A stretch of 64,000 bases of DNA, taken from assembly GCF_018449475.1 (NCBI RefSeq), contig NZ_JAHCQH010000015.1:1-64000 (forward strand), in the 5' to 3' direction. The first letter of the stretch is position 1. Each line of letters opens with the position of its first letter. The notes beneath the pieces are model-generated. The model was not told the origin of the DNA. It saw only the letters and a program-made list of their open reading frames with translations, and did not search any database. The DNA is from Ancylobacter radicis (GTDB lineage: Bacteria; Pseudomonadota; Alphaproteobacteria; Rhizobiales; Xanthobacteraceae). Below are positions 16,212-25,294 of the stretch, in pieces. A program made the position numbers and the translations under genes.

Positions 16212-19200
16212 GGCAAGCCGCCCCTTCGACAACGGGACAGATCGCGCCCGAAGCATGGCGAGCGATGAGCGAGGCCGCACGTCTGGCCGGCCAGCCGCTC
16301 GACCAATGGCTGAAGGATCAGCTTCTCGCCTCCAATGCCGGGGCGATGCAGACCGCCGGCGCCCCTGGCGGCACGGTGGAGGATCTCCAGCGCCGCGTGC
16401 AGGAACTCTCCGGCGTCATCGACCGGCTGGTCAGCGCCGCCCCGGCGGGCGTGACGCCGTCTGCGGCGCCTTCCATGACGCCATCTCTTGGCCTCGCCGA
16501 GTCCGGCCGTTCGCAGAGCCGCGATGCCGAGCGCCGCTTCAGCGAGCCGGTCCGCGCCAGCGAGCCGCCGCGCATGGCCGAGCCGGCCTATCGCACCGAT
16601 GCCTATGCGGCGGCGGGTATGGCCCGCTCGCCCTCTCCCGTCGTCCCGGCCGCGCCGGCCTCCTCCGAGAGCCGGCTCGACGCGGCGCTGCGCCAGATCA
16701 ATGAGCGGCTCGATTCGATCAACACGCCGCGCCAGCGGCCCGCGAGTGCCCCGAGCGCGAGTGCCGCCACCACGGCAACCGCTGCGGCGAGCCCCGCCAA
16801 CCATTATTTCGACCGGCGGGTGAACGAGATCGTGCGCACGGCGGAAACGCTGGGCCGCGCCGGCCAGCCTCTTGCCGGCCGCTTCATGGAGAGCGCGCCC
16901 GGCCCCGACGCGATCGAGGCGGCGGTGGCGGAGATCGCCGCGCGCCAGAGCGAACTCGACGCCCCGCGCGAGCGGCGCATCCCCTCCCCGCCTTCCGTGC
17001 CGGTTTCCCCCACGGTGCCGCCGCTCGGCAGCACGGGCGCGCCGCCGGCCTCCCGCAGCCTGCTGATCAATGAGCAGATCGGCGCGCTGCAGCGCGACCT
17101 CGGCGAGATGCGCGAGAGCATCGCCGCCCTCGCCCCGCGCCGCGCGGTCGACGAATTGCAGCGCACCGTGGCCCGCCTTGCCGACCGCGCCGAGCGGGCG
17201 CAGGTGGGCGATGACGAGCTGCGCGCCACGCTCGGCTCGATGCGCGAGATGATCGGCGCCCTCAAGCTGCCCGAGCACCCGGCGGTGCTGATGGGCCGCA
17301 TCGAGACGCTGGAGCGCAAGATCGACATCGTCAACGCCAAGAGCGTCGACGGCGCCGCCATCGCCCGGTTACAGGCGCAGGCCAATGAAATCCGCGACCT
17401 GCTCGGGCGCGCCCTGTCGACCGACGCGCTGCGCCTGCTGGCCGAACAGGTGGCGATGCTCGCCGCCAAGGTCAGCCAGATGCCGGCCGTAGACGAGGCG
17501 ATGATCCGCTCCGTGGTCGGCAATCTGGAGCGGCGGATCGACCATCTCGCCGACACGATCGGCAACCAGCCGGCGCCGACGATTCCGCTCGGCGACATCT
17601 TCAGCCGTCTCGACTCGATCCAGAACGGCCTCGCCAGCGTGCGCCGCGACGTGCCGGCCGGTGTCGAGCCGCTGATCCGCGGGCTTGCCGACCGCATCGA
17701 GCGGATCGAGCGCCCGATCGACATTCCCGACCACGGCCCACGCTTCGACGCGCTGAGCCGGCAGGTGGCGGCGATCGCCGAGAAGCTCGACGCGGCCGGC
17801 GATCCGGCGGCGAAGATCGGCGGGCAGCTCGCCACCATCGAACGCGCGGTGAACGATCTCTTCATCCAGATGGAAGAGACCCGCGCCACCATCCTCGCCA
17901 ATGCCGGCCATCGCCCGCGCGCCGGTGCCGCGTCCGGTTCCGCCCTGCTGAAGCGCGAGATCGCCGCCATCGAGGCGAACCGGGCAACCGCTGCCGCGCC
18001 CGCCGCGCCGCCCGCGATGGCGCCCCCCGCGCCGGAACGCACGGCGCCGGAGAACGTGGCACAACCGGCCGCGCCCGTTTCGCAGGCCACGGAGCCGCAG
18101 CCCAGCGTCGCCCCGCCGCCGGCCTCGATCCCCAAGCCGTTCGAGCCGCAATTGATGCGCGCCGCGCTGGAGGAACTCTCCCGCTCGCCGGAGGTGGTCG
18201 CCGCCTTCGCCGCGCCGGAGCCGGCGCCCGCGCCGGCCCAGATGGCGCCCGCTTATGTGGCACCCGCCGCTGTCCCGGCGTCCCCGGCCGTGCCCGGCCC
18301 GGCCTTCGAGCCCGATGAAGGCGCGCTGATCGGCGCGCTGGGCGACGACTATCTCTATGAGAACACCACGCCGCCGCGCGCCGCCCGCGCGCCGGCGCGC
18401 CCGCTCGCCCCGGCGGCCGAGAATGATGATGACGCGGCGCTGCTGGCCGGCGCGCCGAGCCGCACGCAATTCATCGCCCAGGCCCGCCGCGCCACGCAGC
18501 CGGCCTCGGTGGTTCTGCCGGAAATGCACAGCCGCATCGGCGACCGCCAGCAGCGCGCCAAGCCGGTATCGCCCGGCCGGCGCTGGCTGGCGCGCATCCG
18601 CGCCATGCTGCTGATCGGCATGTGCGGCTCGGCCATGGCCTATGGCTCCTGGCACCTGCTGACGACGATGCGCGAGGCGCAGCTGCGCGCCAAGGCGCCG
18701 GCCGCCGCCGGCATTCCCCCGCGCAATGTCGCCCGCCCGGCGGCACCCACCGCCGCGCCGGGCTCGCTGCCCTCGCCCGACGACATCACCGGCTCGGTCG
18801 GCGCGCCGCGCTCGGCCCCGGCGCTGCCGGCCGCGCCCCCGGCCCTGCCGGAACCGGCGCCCGATCTTGTGCCCGACACCCCGCCGGGCCCCTCCAGCCT
18901 GTCGGCACCGACCGATCTGCCCGGCGCGATCGGCAGCCAGGGCCTGCGCTCGGCCGCGCTGGCCGGCGATCCGGTCGCCGCCTATGAGATCGGCCACCGC
19001 TTCATGGACGGCGTCGGCGTCGCCGCCAGCGCCGCGCGCGCCGCCGAATGGTTCGAATTCGCCGCCGCCAATGGCTCGGTGCCCGCCGCCTACCGGCTCG
19101 GCGCGATCTATGAGAAGGGTCTCGACGGCGTCACCCGCGACGTCGCCCGCGCCCGCGTGCTCTATGAGCAGGCGGCCAAGGCCGGCAATGTCCGCGCCAT

Positions 19201-19576
19201 GCACAATCTCGGCGTGCTGCTCGCCGCCGGGATCGACGGCCAGCCCGATTACCGCACGGCGGCGCAGTGGTTCGCCCGGGCGGCGGAACGCGGCGTGCGC
19301 GACAGCCAGTACAATCTCGCGGTGCTCTATGCGCGCGGCTTCGGCGTGGCGGTCGATCTCGGCCAGGCCTGGCGCTGGTTCTCGCTGGCGGCCGCCGCCG
19401 GCGATGGCGAGGCGGGCGTGAAGCGCGACGAGATCGCCGCCAAGCTCGACGCCAAGGCGCTCGCCACCGCCCGGGCGGCGATCGCCAAATGGACGCCGAT
19501 CGTGGTCGACGCCAAGGCGAACGGCTCCGACTGGAACACCGACGGCTCGGTGCCGAAGAAGACCGCGTCGCGCTGA
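16208..19576 (+). CDS. PodJ-like polar organelle protein with C-terminal SEL1 repeats
   Basis: About 1122 residues from the GTG at 16208, which has GGAG seven bases upstream (16197-16200). Order of parts: a short helical block (IAPEAWRAMSEAARLAGQPL) resembling the N-terminus of PodJ-like proteins, Pro/Ala-rich and helical coiled-coil stretches to about residue 600, and a long Pro/Ala-rich linker. One transmembrane segment lies near 800-820 (MLLIGMCGSAMAYGSWHLL). A second Pro/Ala-rich linker follows, then four SEL1/TPR-like repeats at about 920-1090 (e.g. AAYEIGHRFMDGVGV, AMHNLGVLLAAG). In Caulobacter PodJ the same layout places coiled coils in the cytoplasm and SEL1 repeats in the periplasm, organising the new cell pole. 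No peptidoglycan-binding domain is seen. A TTG at 16127 would extend the frame but is unlikely. Confidence 0.78.
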   Translation: MRQAAPSTTGQIAPEAWRAMSEAARLAGQPLDQWLKDQLLASNAGAMQTAGAPGGTVEDLQRRVQELSGVIDRLVSAAPAGVTPSAAPSMTPSLGLAESGRSQSRDAERRFSEPVRASEPPRMAEPAYRTDAYAAAGMARSPSPVVPAAPASSESRLDAALRQINERLDSINTPRQRPASAPSASAATTATAAASPANHYFDRRVNEIVRTAETLGRAGQPLAGRFMESAPGPDAIEAAVAEIAARQSELDAPRERRIPSPPSVPVSPTVPPLGSTGAPPASRSLLINEQIGALQRDLGEMRESIAALAPRRAVDELQRTVARLADRAERAQVGDDELRATLGSMREMIGALKLPEHPAVLMGRIETLERKIDIVNAKSVDGAAIARLQAQANEIRDLLGRALSTDALRLLAEQVAMLAAKVSQMPAVDEAMIRSVVGNLERRIDHLADTIGNQPAPTIPLGDIFSRLDSIQNGLASVRRDVPAGVEPLIRGLADRIERIERPIDIPDHGPRFDALSRQVAAIAEKLDAAGDPAAKIGGQLATIERAVNDLFIQMEETRATILANAGHRPRAGAASGSALLKREIAAIEANRATAAAPAAPPAMAPPAPERTAPENVAQPAAPVSQATEPQPSVAPPPASIPKPFEPQLMRAALEELSRSPEVVAAFAAPEPAPAPAQMAPAYVAPAAVPASPAVPGPAFEPDEGALIGALGDDYLYENTTPPRAARAPARPLAPAAENDDDAALLAGAPSRTQFIAQARRATQPASVVLPEMHSRIGDRQQRAKPVSPGRRWLARIRAMLLIGMCGSAMAYGSWHLLTTMREAQLRAKAPAAAGIPPRNVARPAAPTAAPGSLPSPDDITGSVGAPRSAPALPAAPPALPEPAPDLVPDTPPGPSSLSAPTDLPGAIGSQGLRSAALAGDPVAAYEIGHRFMDGVGVAASAARAAEWFEFAAANGSVPAAYRLGAIYEKGLDGVTRDVARARVLYEQAAKAGNVRAMHNLGVLLAAGIDGQPDYRTAAQWFARAAERGVRDSQYNLAVLYARGFGVAVDLGQAWRWFSLAAAAGDGEAGVKRDEIAAKLDAKALATARAAIAKWTPIVVDAKANGSDWNTDGSVPKKTASR

Positions 19577-19609
19577 CGGGTTCACGCTGACGCGACGCCC
19601 TGCCCCGCC

Positions 19610-20335
19610 TCAGCGGTCCGGCAGGCAGGCATGATAGGCGAAGCGGTAGATGCGCGCCCCGCCGACCAGATGCGCGATATAGGGCCCGCCAAACAGCCCG
19701 GCCAGCGCGGCATCGCGAATGTTCAGCCCGCCCGCATAGGCGCCCAGCGCCGGCATGACGAGCCGCGCCCCATCGCTGGCAAAGCAGCGCCGGCGCAGGC
19801 TGCGCCCGCGCAGCAGGAGGCGCGCCACCGGGTGCAGATGGCCGGCGATCTCGCCCGTCGCCGCGCCGGCGGAGGGTTCATGGCGCAGGGTGAGCGGGCC
19901 GACGCGCAATTCCTCGACATGGACGCCGCCAAGGCCCGGCATCGGGTCGGGATCGTGGTTGCCGGCGACCCAGACCATCTCCCGCCCTGCGCTCAGGCCG
20001 GCCAGCATGTCGCGCTCCAGCGCGCCGAGCCGGGCGGCACCGCGCCGGTCGTGGAAACTGTCTCCGAGCATGACCAGGGTGCGGGGGTTCCAGCGCGCGA
20101 CGATCTCGGTGAGCAGTGCCAGCGTGGCGCGGGTGTCATAGGGCGGCAGCGGCACGCCGCGCGCGGCGAAGGAGGAGCCCTTTTCCAGATGCAAATCGGC
20201 GGCGATCAGCATGCGCTCGGCTGGCCACCACAGCGCGCCGGCAGGATCGAGCACGAGGCGCGCGCCGGCCAGGAGAAAGCCGTCGGCTTCCTCATCCCGT
20301 TCATCCAGCGCCGTCGCGGCCCGCATCGGCTCCAC
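19610..20335 (-). CDS. pdeM: Ligase-associated DNA damage response endonuclease PdeM
   Basis: A 241-residue metallophosphoesterase of the bacterial four-gene DNA repair system (Lhr-type helicase, MPE, exonuclease, ligase). All metal-binding motifs are present in order: ADLHLEKG, GDSFHD, GNHDP and GHLHP. It probably uses Mn2+ as a DNA endonuclease/phosphodiesterase. The GTG at 20335 has GGGAGG at good spacing; an ATG at 20326 is the alternative. It overlaps the end of the helicase gene by about 35 bp, so the two are translated from one mRNA. Confidence 0.92.
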   Translation of the reverse strand: MEPMRAATALDERDEEADGFLLAGARLVLDPAGALWWPAERMLIAADLHLEKGSSFAARGVPLPPYDTRATLALLTEIVARWNPRTLVMLGDSFHDRRGAARLGALERDMLAGLSAGREMVWVAGNHDPDPMPGLGGVHVEELRVGPLTLRHEPSAGAATGEIAGHLHPVARLLLRGRSLRRRCFASDGARLVMPALGAYAGGLNIRDAALAGLFGGPYIAHLVGGARIYRFAYHACLPDR

Positions 20336-22829
20336 CCATCGCCTCCCGTATCAGTTCGTCCTCGGCCTCGGCCAGCAGGGCTTCCGACGCCTCGCCCGCC
20401 ACCCGCTCGCGGCCGATCTCCAGCATGACCGGCACGGCGAGCGGGGAGACGCGCGCCAGCGGCACATGTTCGATTCGCCCGCGGATGCGCATCAGCATGT
20501 CGGACAGCCGGCGAATGTCCAACAGCCCCGTCGCCGCATCCGCCCGCGCCGCGCGCAGCAGCACATGGCCGGGCTCATGCCGGCGCAGCACGTCGTAAAT
20601 GAGATCGGTGGACATCGTCACCTGCCGCGCATTCTTCTCCTTGCCGGGAAAGCGCCGCTCGATCAGCCCGCTGATGATGGCGCACTGGCGGAAGGTGCGC
20701 TTCATCAGCGAGGATTCCGCCAGCCAGTCCTCCAGATCGTCGCCCAGCATGTCGGCGTCGAACAGCCCGTCGAGCGAGAGCCGACCCTGCGCCAGCGCCA
20801 GCGAGAGATCGGACATGCCGTAAATGGCGATGGCGTAGTCATTGGCCATGAAGCCGAGCGGGTTCAGCCGCGCCCGGTCGAGCCGGCGGGTCAGCAGCAT
20901 GCCGAGCGTCTGGTGGGCGAGCCGGCCCTCGAACGGGTAGGCGACGAGATAATGCCGCCCGCCGCGCGGAAACGTCTCGACCAGCAGATCGTCGCGGCCG
21001 GGCAGGCGCGAGCGCCATTTCTGCAGCTCCAGCCACTCCCGCACCTGGCCGGGCAGGCTGGCCCAGCGTTGCGGGTCCGCCAGCAGCGCGCGCACCCCGG
21101 CGGCGAGGAAGGTGGAGAGCGGGAACTTGCCCCCGGCATAGGAGGGCACACGCGGATCGGTCGCATGGGTGCGGGCGACGCGCATCTCGTTCTCGACGAT
21201 CGACAGAAAGGCCAGCACCTCGCCGGCGAAGACGAAGGTATCGCCGGGGCTGAGCTGCTCGGCGAAATATTCCTCCACCTCGCCCAGCACCCGCCCGCCA
21301 TAGCGCGCCTTGGCCCCGGCGAGGCGCACCTTGAGCATGCTCGCCTCGACGATGGTGCCGACATTCAGCCGGTATTGCTGCGCCATCTGCGGGTTGGCGA
21401 CCCGCCAGCGGCCATCCTTCATCTGCCGGATGCGGGCGAAACGCTCATAGGCGCGCAGCGCGTAGCCCCCCGTGGCGACGAAATCGAGCACGTCGTCGAA
21501 ATCCTGGCGGGTAAGCTCCGCATAGGGCTCGGCGGAGGCGACTTCGGCATAAAGATCATCGGCCGCCACCGGGCCGGCGCAGGTCATGCCGAGCACATGC
21601 TGGGCGAGCACATCGAGCGCGCCGGAGCGCACCACCGTGCTGTCCTGCGCCCCCGCGCGCACCGCCTCCAGCGCGGCGCGGCATTCCAGAACCTCGAACC
21701 GGTTGGCCGGCACCAGCACGGCGCGCGAGGGCTCATCCAGCCGGTGATTGGCCCGGCCGATGCGCTGCATGAGGCGCGAGGAGCCCTTGGGCGCGCCGAC
21801 ATTGATGACCAGATCGACCGCGCCCCAGTCGATGCCGAGATCGAGCGAGGAGGTGCAGACCACCGCTTTCAGCCGGCCCTCGCCCATCGCCGCCTCGACC
21901 TTGCGGCGCTGCCCGACATCGAGCGAGCCGTGATGCAGGGCGATCGGCAGATTGGCCTCGTTGACGTGCCAGAGCTCCTGAAACAGCAGCTCGGCCTGCA
22001 TCCGCGTGTTGACGAAGACCAGCGTCGTCGTGTTGGCGGTGATGAGACGGTAGATTTCCTTGAGCGCATGGCGCGCCGTATGGCCGGCCCAGGGCACATG
22101 GGCGGCGCTGTCCAGCATGGACAGGCTGGGCGCGGCGCCCGCTTCCGCCACCACCACATCGCCCATCTCATGAGCCCCCCTCTGCGGCACCAGCCAGCGG
22201 CGCAGCGTGTCCGGGTCGGCCACCGTGGCCGACAGCCCGACCGTCTGCGCCAGCGGGGCGATGGCCCGCAGCCGAGCGAGGCCGAGGCTGAGCAGGTCGC
22301 CGCGCTTGGAGCCGGCCAGCGCGTGGAGTTCATCCAGCACGATGCGCCGGAGATCGCCGAACAGCGGCTCGGCGTCGGCGGAGGCGAGCAGCAGCGCGAT
22401 CTGCTCGGGCGTGGTCAGCAGGATATCCGGCGGATCACGGCGCTGGCGCTGGCGGCGCGAGGCCGGCGTGTCGCCGGTGCGGGTCTCGATGCGGATCGGC
22501 AGGCGCATTTCCTCCGCCGGGCGCTCCAGATTGCGCGCCACATCGACCGCCAGCGCCTTGAGCGGGGAGATGTAGAGCGTGTGGACGCCGGTCGGGCGCA
22601 CGCTGTTGCGCGCGGTGGGGCGCTCGGCCAGCTCGACGAGGCTCGGCAGAAAGCCGGCCAGCGTCTTCCCTGCGCCGGTGGGAGCGATCAGCAGGGTGGA
22701 GCGGCCGTCGCGCGCCTTCTCCAAGAGTTCCAGCTGATGCGCACGCGGCGCCCAGCCCCGCCCGGCGAACCAGCGGCGGAAGATGTCGGGCAGGAGATCG
22801 TCAGGGCGTTCGGAATCGCGTGGGGGCAC
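20301..22829 (-). CDS. lhr: Ligase-associated DNA damage response DExH helicase (Lhr core)
   Basis: An 842-residue superfamily 2 helicase of the Lhr-core type, a 3'-5' DNA/RNA-DNA translocase. Motifs: Walker A APTGAGKTLAG (~residues 49-59), YISPLKALAVD, TTPEQIA, DELHALAGS (DExH box), LSATVAD, then the second RecA domain with ALHHGSLDVGQRRKVE, VCTSSLDLGIDWG and QRIGRANHR. A winged-helix and Lhr C-terminal region follow. Length equals the stand-alone core without the long E. coli C-terminal extension. It starts at GTG 22829. It is the first gene of the pair with pdeM; exonuclease and ligase genes of the same system lie at 25.3-28.1 kb on the other strand. Confidence 0.94.
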   Translation of the reverse strand: MPPRDSERPDDLLPDIFRRWFAGRGWAPRAHQLELLEKARDGRSTLLIAPTGAGKTLAGFLPSLVELAERPTARNSVRPTGVHTLYISPLKALAVDVARNLERPAEEMRLPIRIETRTGDTPASRRQRQRRDPPDILLTTPEQIALLLASADAEPLFGDLRRIVLDELHALAGSKRGDLLSLGLARLRAIAPLAQTVGLSATVADPDTLRRWLVPQRGAHEMGDVVVAEAGAAPSLSMLDSAAHVPWAGHTARHALKEIYRLITANTTTLVFVNTRMQAELLFQELWHVNEANLPIALHHGSLDVGQRRKVEAAMGEGRLKAVVCTSSLDLGIDWGAVDLVINVGAPKGSSRLMQRIGRANHRLDEPSRAVLVPANRFEVLECRAALEAVRAGAQDSTVVRSGALDVLAQHVLGMTCAGPVAADDLYAEVASAEPYAELTRQDFDDVLDFVATGGYALRAYERFARIRQMKDGRWRVANPQMAQQYRLNVGTIVEASMLKVRLAGAKARYGGRVLGEVEEYFAEQLSPGDTFVFAGEVLAFLSIVENEMRVARTHATDPRVPSYAGGKFPLSTFLAAGVRALLADPQRWASLPGQVREWLELQKWRSRLPGRDDLLVETFPRGGRHYLVAYPFEGRLAHQTLGMLLTRRLDRARLNPLGFMANDYAIAIYGMSDLSLALAQGRLSLDGLFDADMLGDDLEDWLAESSLMKRTFRQCAIISGLIERRFPGKEKNARQVTMSTDLIYDVLRRHEPGHVLLRAARADAATGLLDIRRLSDMLMRIRGRIEHVPLARVSPLAVPVMLEIGRERVAGEASEALLAEAEDELIREAMGGADAGRDGAG

Positions 22830-22895
22830 CGGGCAAAGCTAATGGCTCGGGGCGGAATTGCGAGGGGCGGTGAGCGCAAGGGCCGTCATGCCTAC

Positions 22896-22980
22896 GTCAT
22901 CCCCGGGCTTGGCCCGGGGATCCACGACTATCCGCGAGCGCGGAGGGGACGAAGACGAGGATGGCCGGGCCATGCGATGA
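22896..22980. repeat. REP-like palindromic element upstream of the Lhr helicase
   Basis: GTCATCCCCGGGCTTGGCCCGG at 22896-22917 is the direct half. A degenerate inverted half (GGATGGCCGGGCCATGCGATGAC, ending about 22981) follows. It is the same family as the 458-576 and 57.0-57.4 kb elements and fills most of the 216-bp gap. Confidence 0.7.
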
Positions 22981-23045
22981 CCCGCCCAACTCCTCCCAAC
23001 GGCGAGAGTCCCTTTCCACCGCGGGCCGCGTGGGAAGGGGGCGGT

Positions 23046-23489
23046 TCAAATGCTGAAATCGCGACGCGTCGTGCCTGGGCGAACGCCGTGGATGAAATCG
23101 GCGAGCCCCGTGCCGATGCTGCGCGCGAGGTCGCCCAGCTCCTGCGCGGCGTAGTGCCAGACGACGAGGCTGAGAGCGATGTTAAGGGCGGCGATCAGCG
23201 CCGGTCCCTGCCACTCCCGCTGATGCAGCCGGGCCGGATCCTGCGCGACCTTGATGCTGACGATCGCAAGAGACGCCACCGGCGGTCCGATGACCAGCGG
23301 AATCCAGGCCAGCACCCGCGCCACGTCGGGCAGGCTGAGGCTGGCGAGCTGGCGGCCGAACAGCAGCGACATCAGTCGGTTGACGCTACTGTTGGCGGCG
23401 ACGTCGGCCATGGGAATGAAGCTGCGGCAATTCTCGCAGGTGGTCGTCTGCGCGGAGATGGGAAAGCCGCAATGCGGGCACCGCAGCAT
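23046..23489 (-). CDS. Zinc-ribbon membrane protein of unknown function
   Basis: A 147-residue protein with an N-terminal zinc ribbon, MLRCPHCGFPISAQTTTCENC (two CxxC knuckles), then a polar linker. Two or three hydrophobic segments follow (about residues 55-85 and 97-120). The ATG at 23489 gives a typical zinc-ribbon start. A TTG at 23513 would overlap the TGA of the upstream gene as TTGA and has GGGGG six bases upstream, so translation might start there by coupling. It is in one operon with the GYF/TM2 gene. Function unknown. Confidence 0.65.
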   Translation of the reverse strand: MLRCPHCGFPISAQTTTCENCRSFIPMADVAANSSVNRLMSLLFGRQLASLSLPDVARVLAWIPLVIGPPVASLAIVSIKVAQDPARLHQREWQGPALIAALNIALSLVVWHYAAQELGDLARSIGTGLADFIHGVRPGTTRRDFSI

Positions 23490-23509
23490 CGCGGGCAGAC
23501 GCTCGCGAT

Positions 23510-24157
23510 TCAACGATAGCCCCCTGCGGCCGCCGCCGCCAGATTGCGGAGGTAACGCTCATTCATCGCCTTGGCGGTCTGGTAGGCATCGATCCACGAC
23601 CAGATGTTGATGATCCAGCCGAGAAACACGAACCAAAGCAGGATGCAGGCGAAGAACATGAAAATGCCCTTGCCGATCTGCCCATTGTAAAGCTGCCCCG
23701 CCCCGACAATGACGATGGACAGCAGAAGAGCGACGCCCGCCGACTTCGCCCCGGCCGCGCCGGGATCGAGAATAACGACGGAACTCGGGCGCGGCTCCGA
23801 AATCTGGTTGGTGACCTGCACCACGGTCGAGCCCGGTGCGGCGTTGATCGGCCCGGACGGAGGCGGGGGCGAGGACGGCGCCGCGCGCGGAGCGAACAAC
23901 CCTTTCAGCGCGCCATCATCTGCGGCCTTCACCCACACTTCAGAGCCGAGCCGCACCACCTCGGTATCGGCCGCCAGACGCCCCTCGCGGACGAAATCGC
24001 GCAATTGGTGGCCGGTGAAGGGGCCAAACACCTGCCCGTCCATATGGGTGTACCATTGACCGTCCAGAGGATGCGGCGGGGGCTGGGAAACGGCAGAGCT
24101 GACATTAGGACCGGTGGGTGTCACCGGTGGGTTGGCAGAAAAATCGTTGCTGCTCAT
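23510..24157 (-). CDS. GYF_2 (DUF4339) and TM2 domain membrane protein
   Basis: A 215-residue protein in two parts. Residues ~35-80 form a GYF_2/DUF4339 domain (WYTHMDGQVFGPFTGHQL...EVWVKAADD), a small fold that often binds Pro-rich peptides. A Pro/Ser linker leads to a C-terminal TM2-like pair of helices (SAGVALLLSIVIVGAGQLYNG, IFMFFACILLWFVFLGWIINIW) with the polar link NGQIGKG and an SWIDAYQTAKAMN tail. It starts at the ATG at 24157 after GGGGGCACGT. It is followed by a zinc-ribbon membrane protein on the same mRNA. The function of either is unknown. Confidence 0.75.
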   Translation of the reverse strand: MSSNDFSANPPVTPTGPNVSSAVSQPPPHPLDGQWYTHMDGQVFGPFTGHQLRDFVREGRLAADTEVVRLGSEVWVKAADDGALKGLFAPRAAPSSPPPPSGPINAAPGSTVVQVTNQISEPRPSSVVILDPGAAGAKSAGVALLLSIVIVGAGQLYNGQIGKGIFMFFACILLWFVFLGWIINIWSWIDAYQTAKAMNERYLRNLAAAAAGGYR

Positions 24158-24278
24158 ACGTGCCCCCGTTCTTGCTGGCATCATTCGGTAACATTTGACC
24201 TTCGTCAACCAGAAGCACCCCAAGAACGCAGCCCGCAGCCTGAGGCTGCGCATGTTGCGCGCGGAAAACTCGGCCCCC

Positions 24279-25235
24279 TCACCCCTCCCGCTGCGCCACC
24301 ACCACCAGCCCCGGCACCGGCTGATCCTTCTCCGTCCGCGTCGATTGCGCGGCGCAGGAGATGAGGGTGAGGCCGGCGGCGGCGAGCGTGGCGCGGACAT
24401 AGTTCTCGGCATGGGCGAAGCGCAGCGTGTCGCGCAGGAGGATGCCGGCGCCGTCATGCGTCTCGACGGTGAAAGCCAGCAGCCCGCCCCGTTCCAGCAC
24501 GCGGGCGCTCTCGGCGAGGATGGGGCCGAGGTCGTCGAGATAGCAGAAGGCGTCGCCGGCGAAGATCAGATCGGTATCCTCCGCCGGGCGCTCTTTCAGG
24601 AAGGCCACCATCTCGCCCGCCACCGCCCGCTCATAGACGCCGCGCCGCCGGGCCAGTGCGATCATGTTGGGCGAGAGATCGACGCCCTCCAGCGCCCCGA
24701 CATGATCGGCGAGGCGCGCCGCCACCAGCCCGGTGCCGCAGCCCAGATCCAGCCCGCGCCCGAAGGCATAGGGGCGGGCGAGCGCGGCGCAGGCGTCGGA
24801 CAGGGCCGCGTGGATAAGCTCCGGCCCGCGATAGCCGAGCCGGGCGAGCGCCGCGTCGAAGCGATCGGCATATTGATCGAACAGGGTCCGCACATAGGCT
24901 TCGCTCATGCCGAAGCTTGTGCTGGCGGCGCCGCCCGCTTCCGGCAGCGTGCCGCCGAGGCGCACAACGTGCAGGCCGGCGCCCAGCGTGTCGGCCGGAT
25001 CGAGATCGAGCACCCTCTCATAGGCGGCGCGGGCGGTCTCCCCCTCGCCCAGCGCCTCGCGGGCCTGCCCGAGCAGGAACCAGCCGGGGGCGTAATCGGC
25101 CGTGCGTGCCACCGCCTCGTCGAGCAGCGCGGCGGCATCGGCCGCGTTGCCCTCCGCCATCAGGGCGCGCGCCCAGTCCATCCGGCGGTCCACGGTCGGG
25201 TTACCGGACGAGAGGATCAGCCGGGCGGGGCTCAT
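24279..25235 (-). CDS. Class I SAM-dependent methyltransferase with N-terminal TPR region
   Basis: A 318-residue protein. Residues ~15-85 form TPR-like helices (AAALLDEAVARTADYAPGWFLLG, ARAAYERVLDLDPAD). They are followed by a Rossmann methyltransferase with motif I GLDLGCGTGLVAARLA, the post-I acidic residue in LEGVDLSPNMI, and motif IV DLIFAGDAFCYL. Proteins of this two-part type are common in alphaproteobacteria; the substrate is not known. It sits between the two halves of the DNA repair system, divergent from the exonuclease gene with a 59-bp gap, so the two may share a promoter region. Confidence 0.85.
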   Translation of the reverse strand: MSPARLILSSGNPTVDRRMDWARALMAEGNAADAAALLDEAVARTADYAPGWFLLGQAREALGEGETARAAYERVLDLDPADTLGAGLHVVRLGGTLPEAGGAASTSFGMSEAYVRTLFDQYADRFDAALARLGYRGPELIHAALSDACAALARPYAFGRGLDLGCGTGLVAARLADHVGALEGVDLSPNMIALARRRGVYERAVAGEMVAFLKERPAEDTDLIFAGDAFCYLDDLGPILAESARVLERGGLLAFTVETHDGAGILLRDTLRFAHAENYVRATLAAAGLTLISCAAQSTRTEKDQPVPGLVVVAQREG

Positions 25236-25294
25236 GAGAGGTTCTTTCAGGGGGCTCGCGGAAAGTCGCGGCGCCGCCCTATATATCGTGGACG

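Noticed and set aside
17369..19585. 738-codon minus-strand frame opposite the SEL1 protein gene
   Set aside because: Gly/Arg-rich shadow; the plus strand carries the SEL1 repeats and membrane segment.
20211..23519. 1102-codon plus-strand frame across pdeM, lhr and the zinc-ribbon gene
   Set aside because: It lies antisense to three well-supported genes and has the composition of a third-position shadow.
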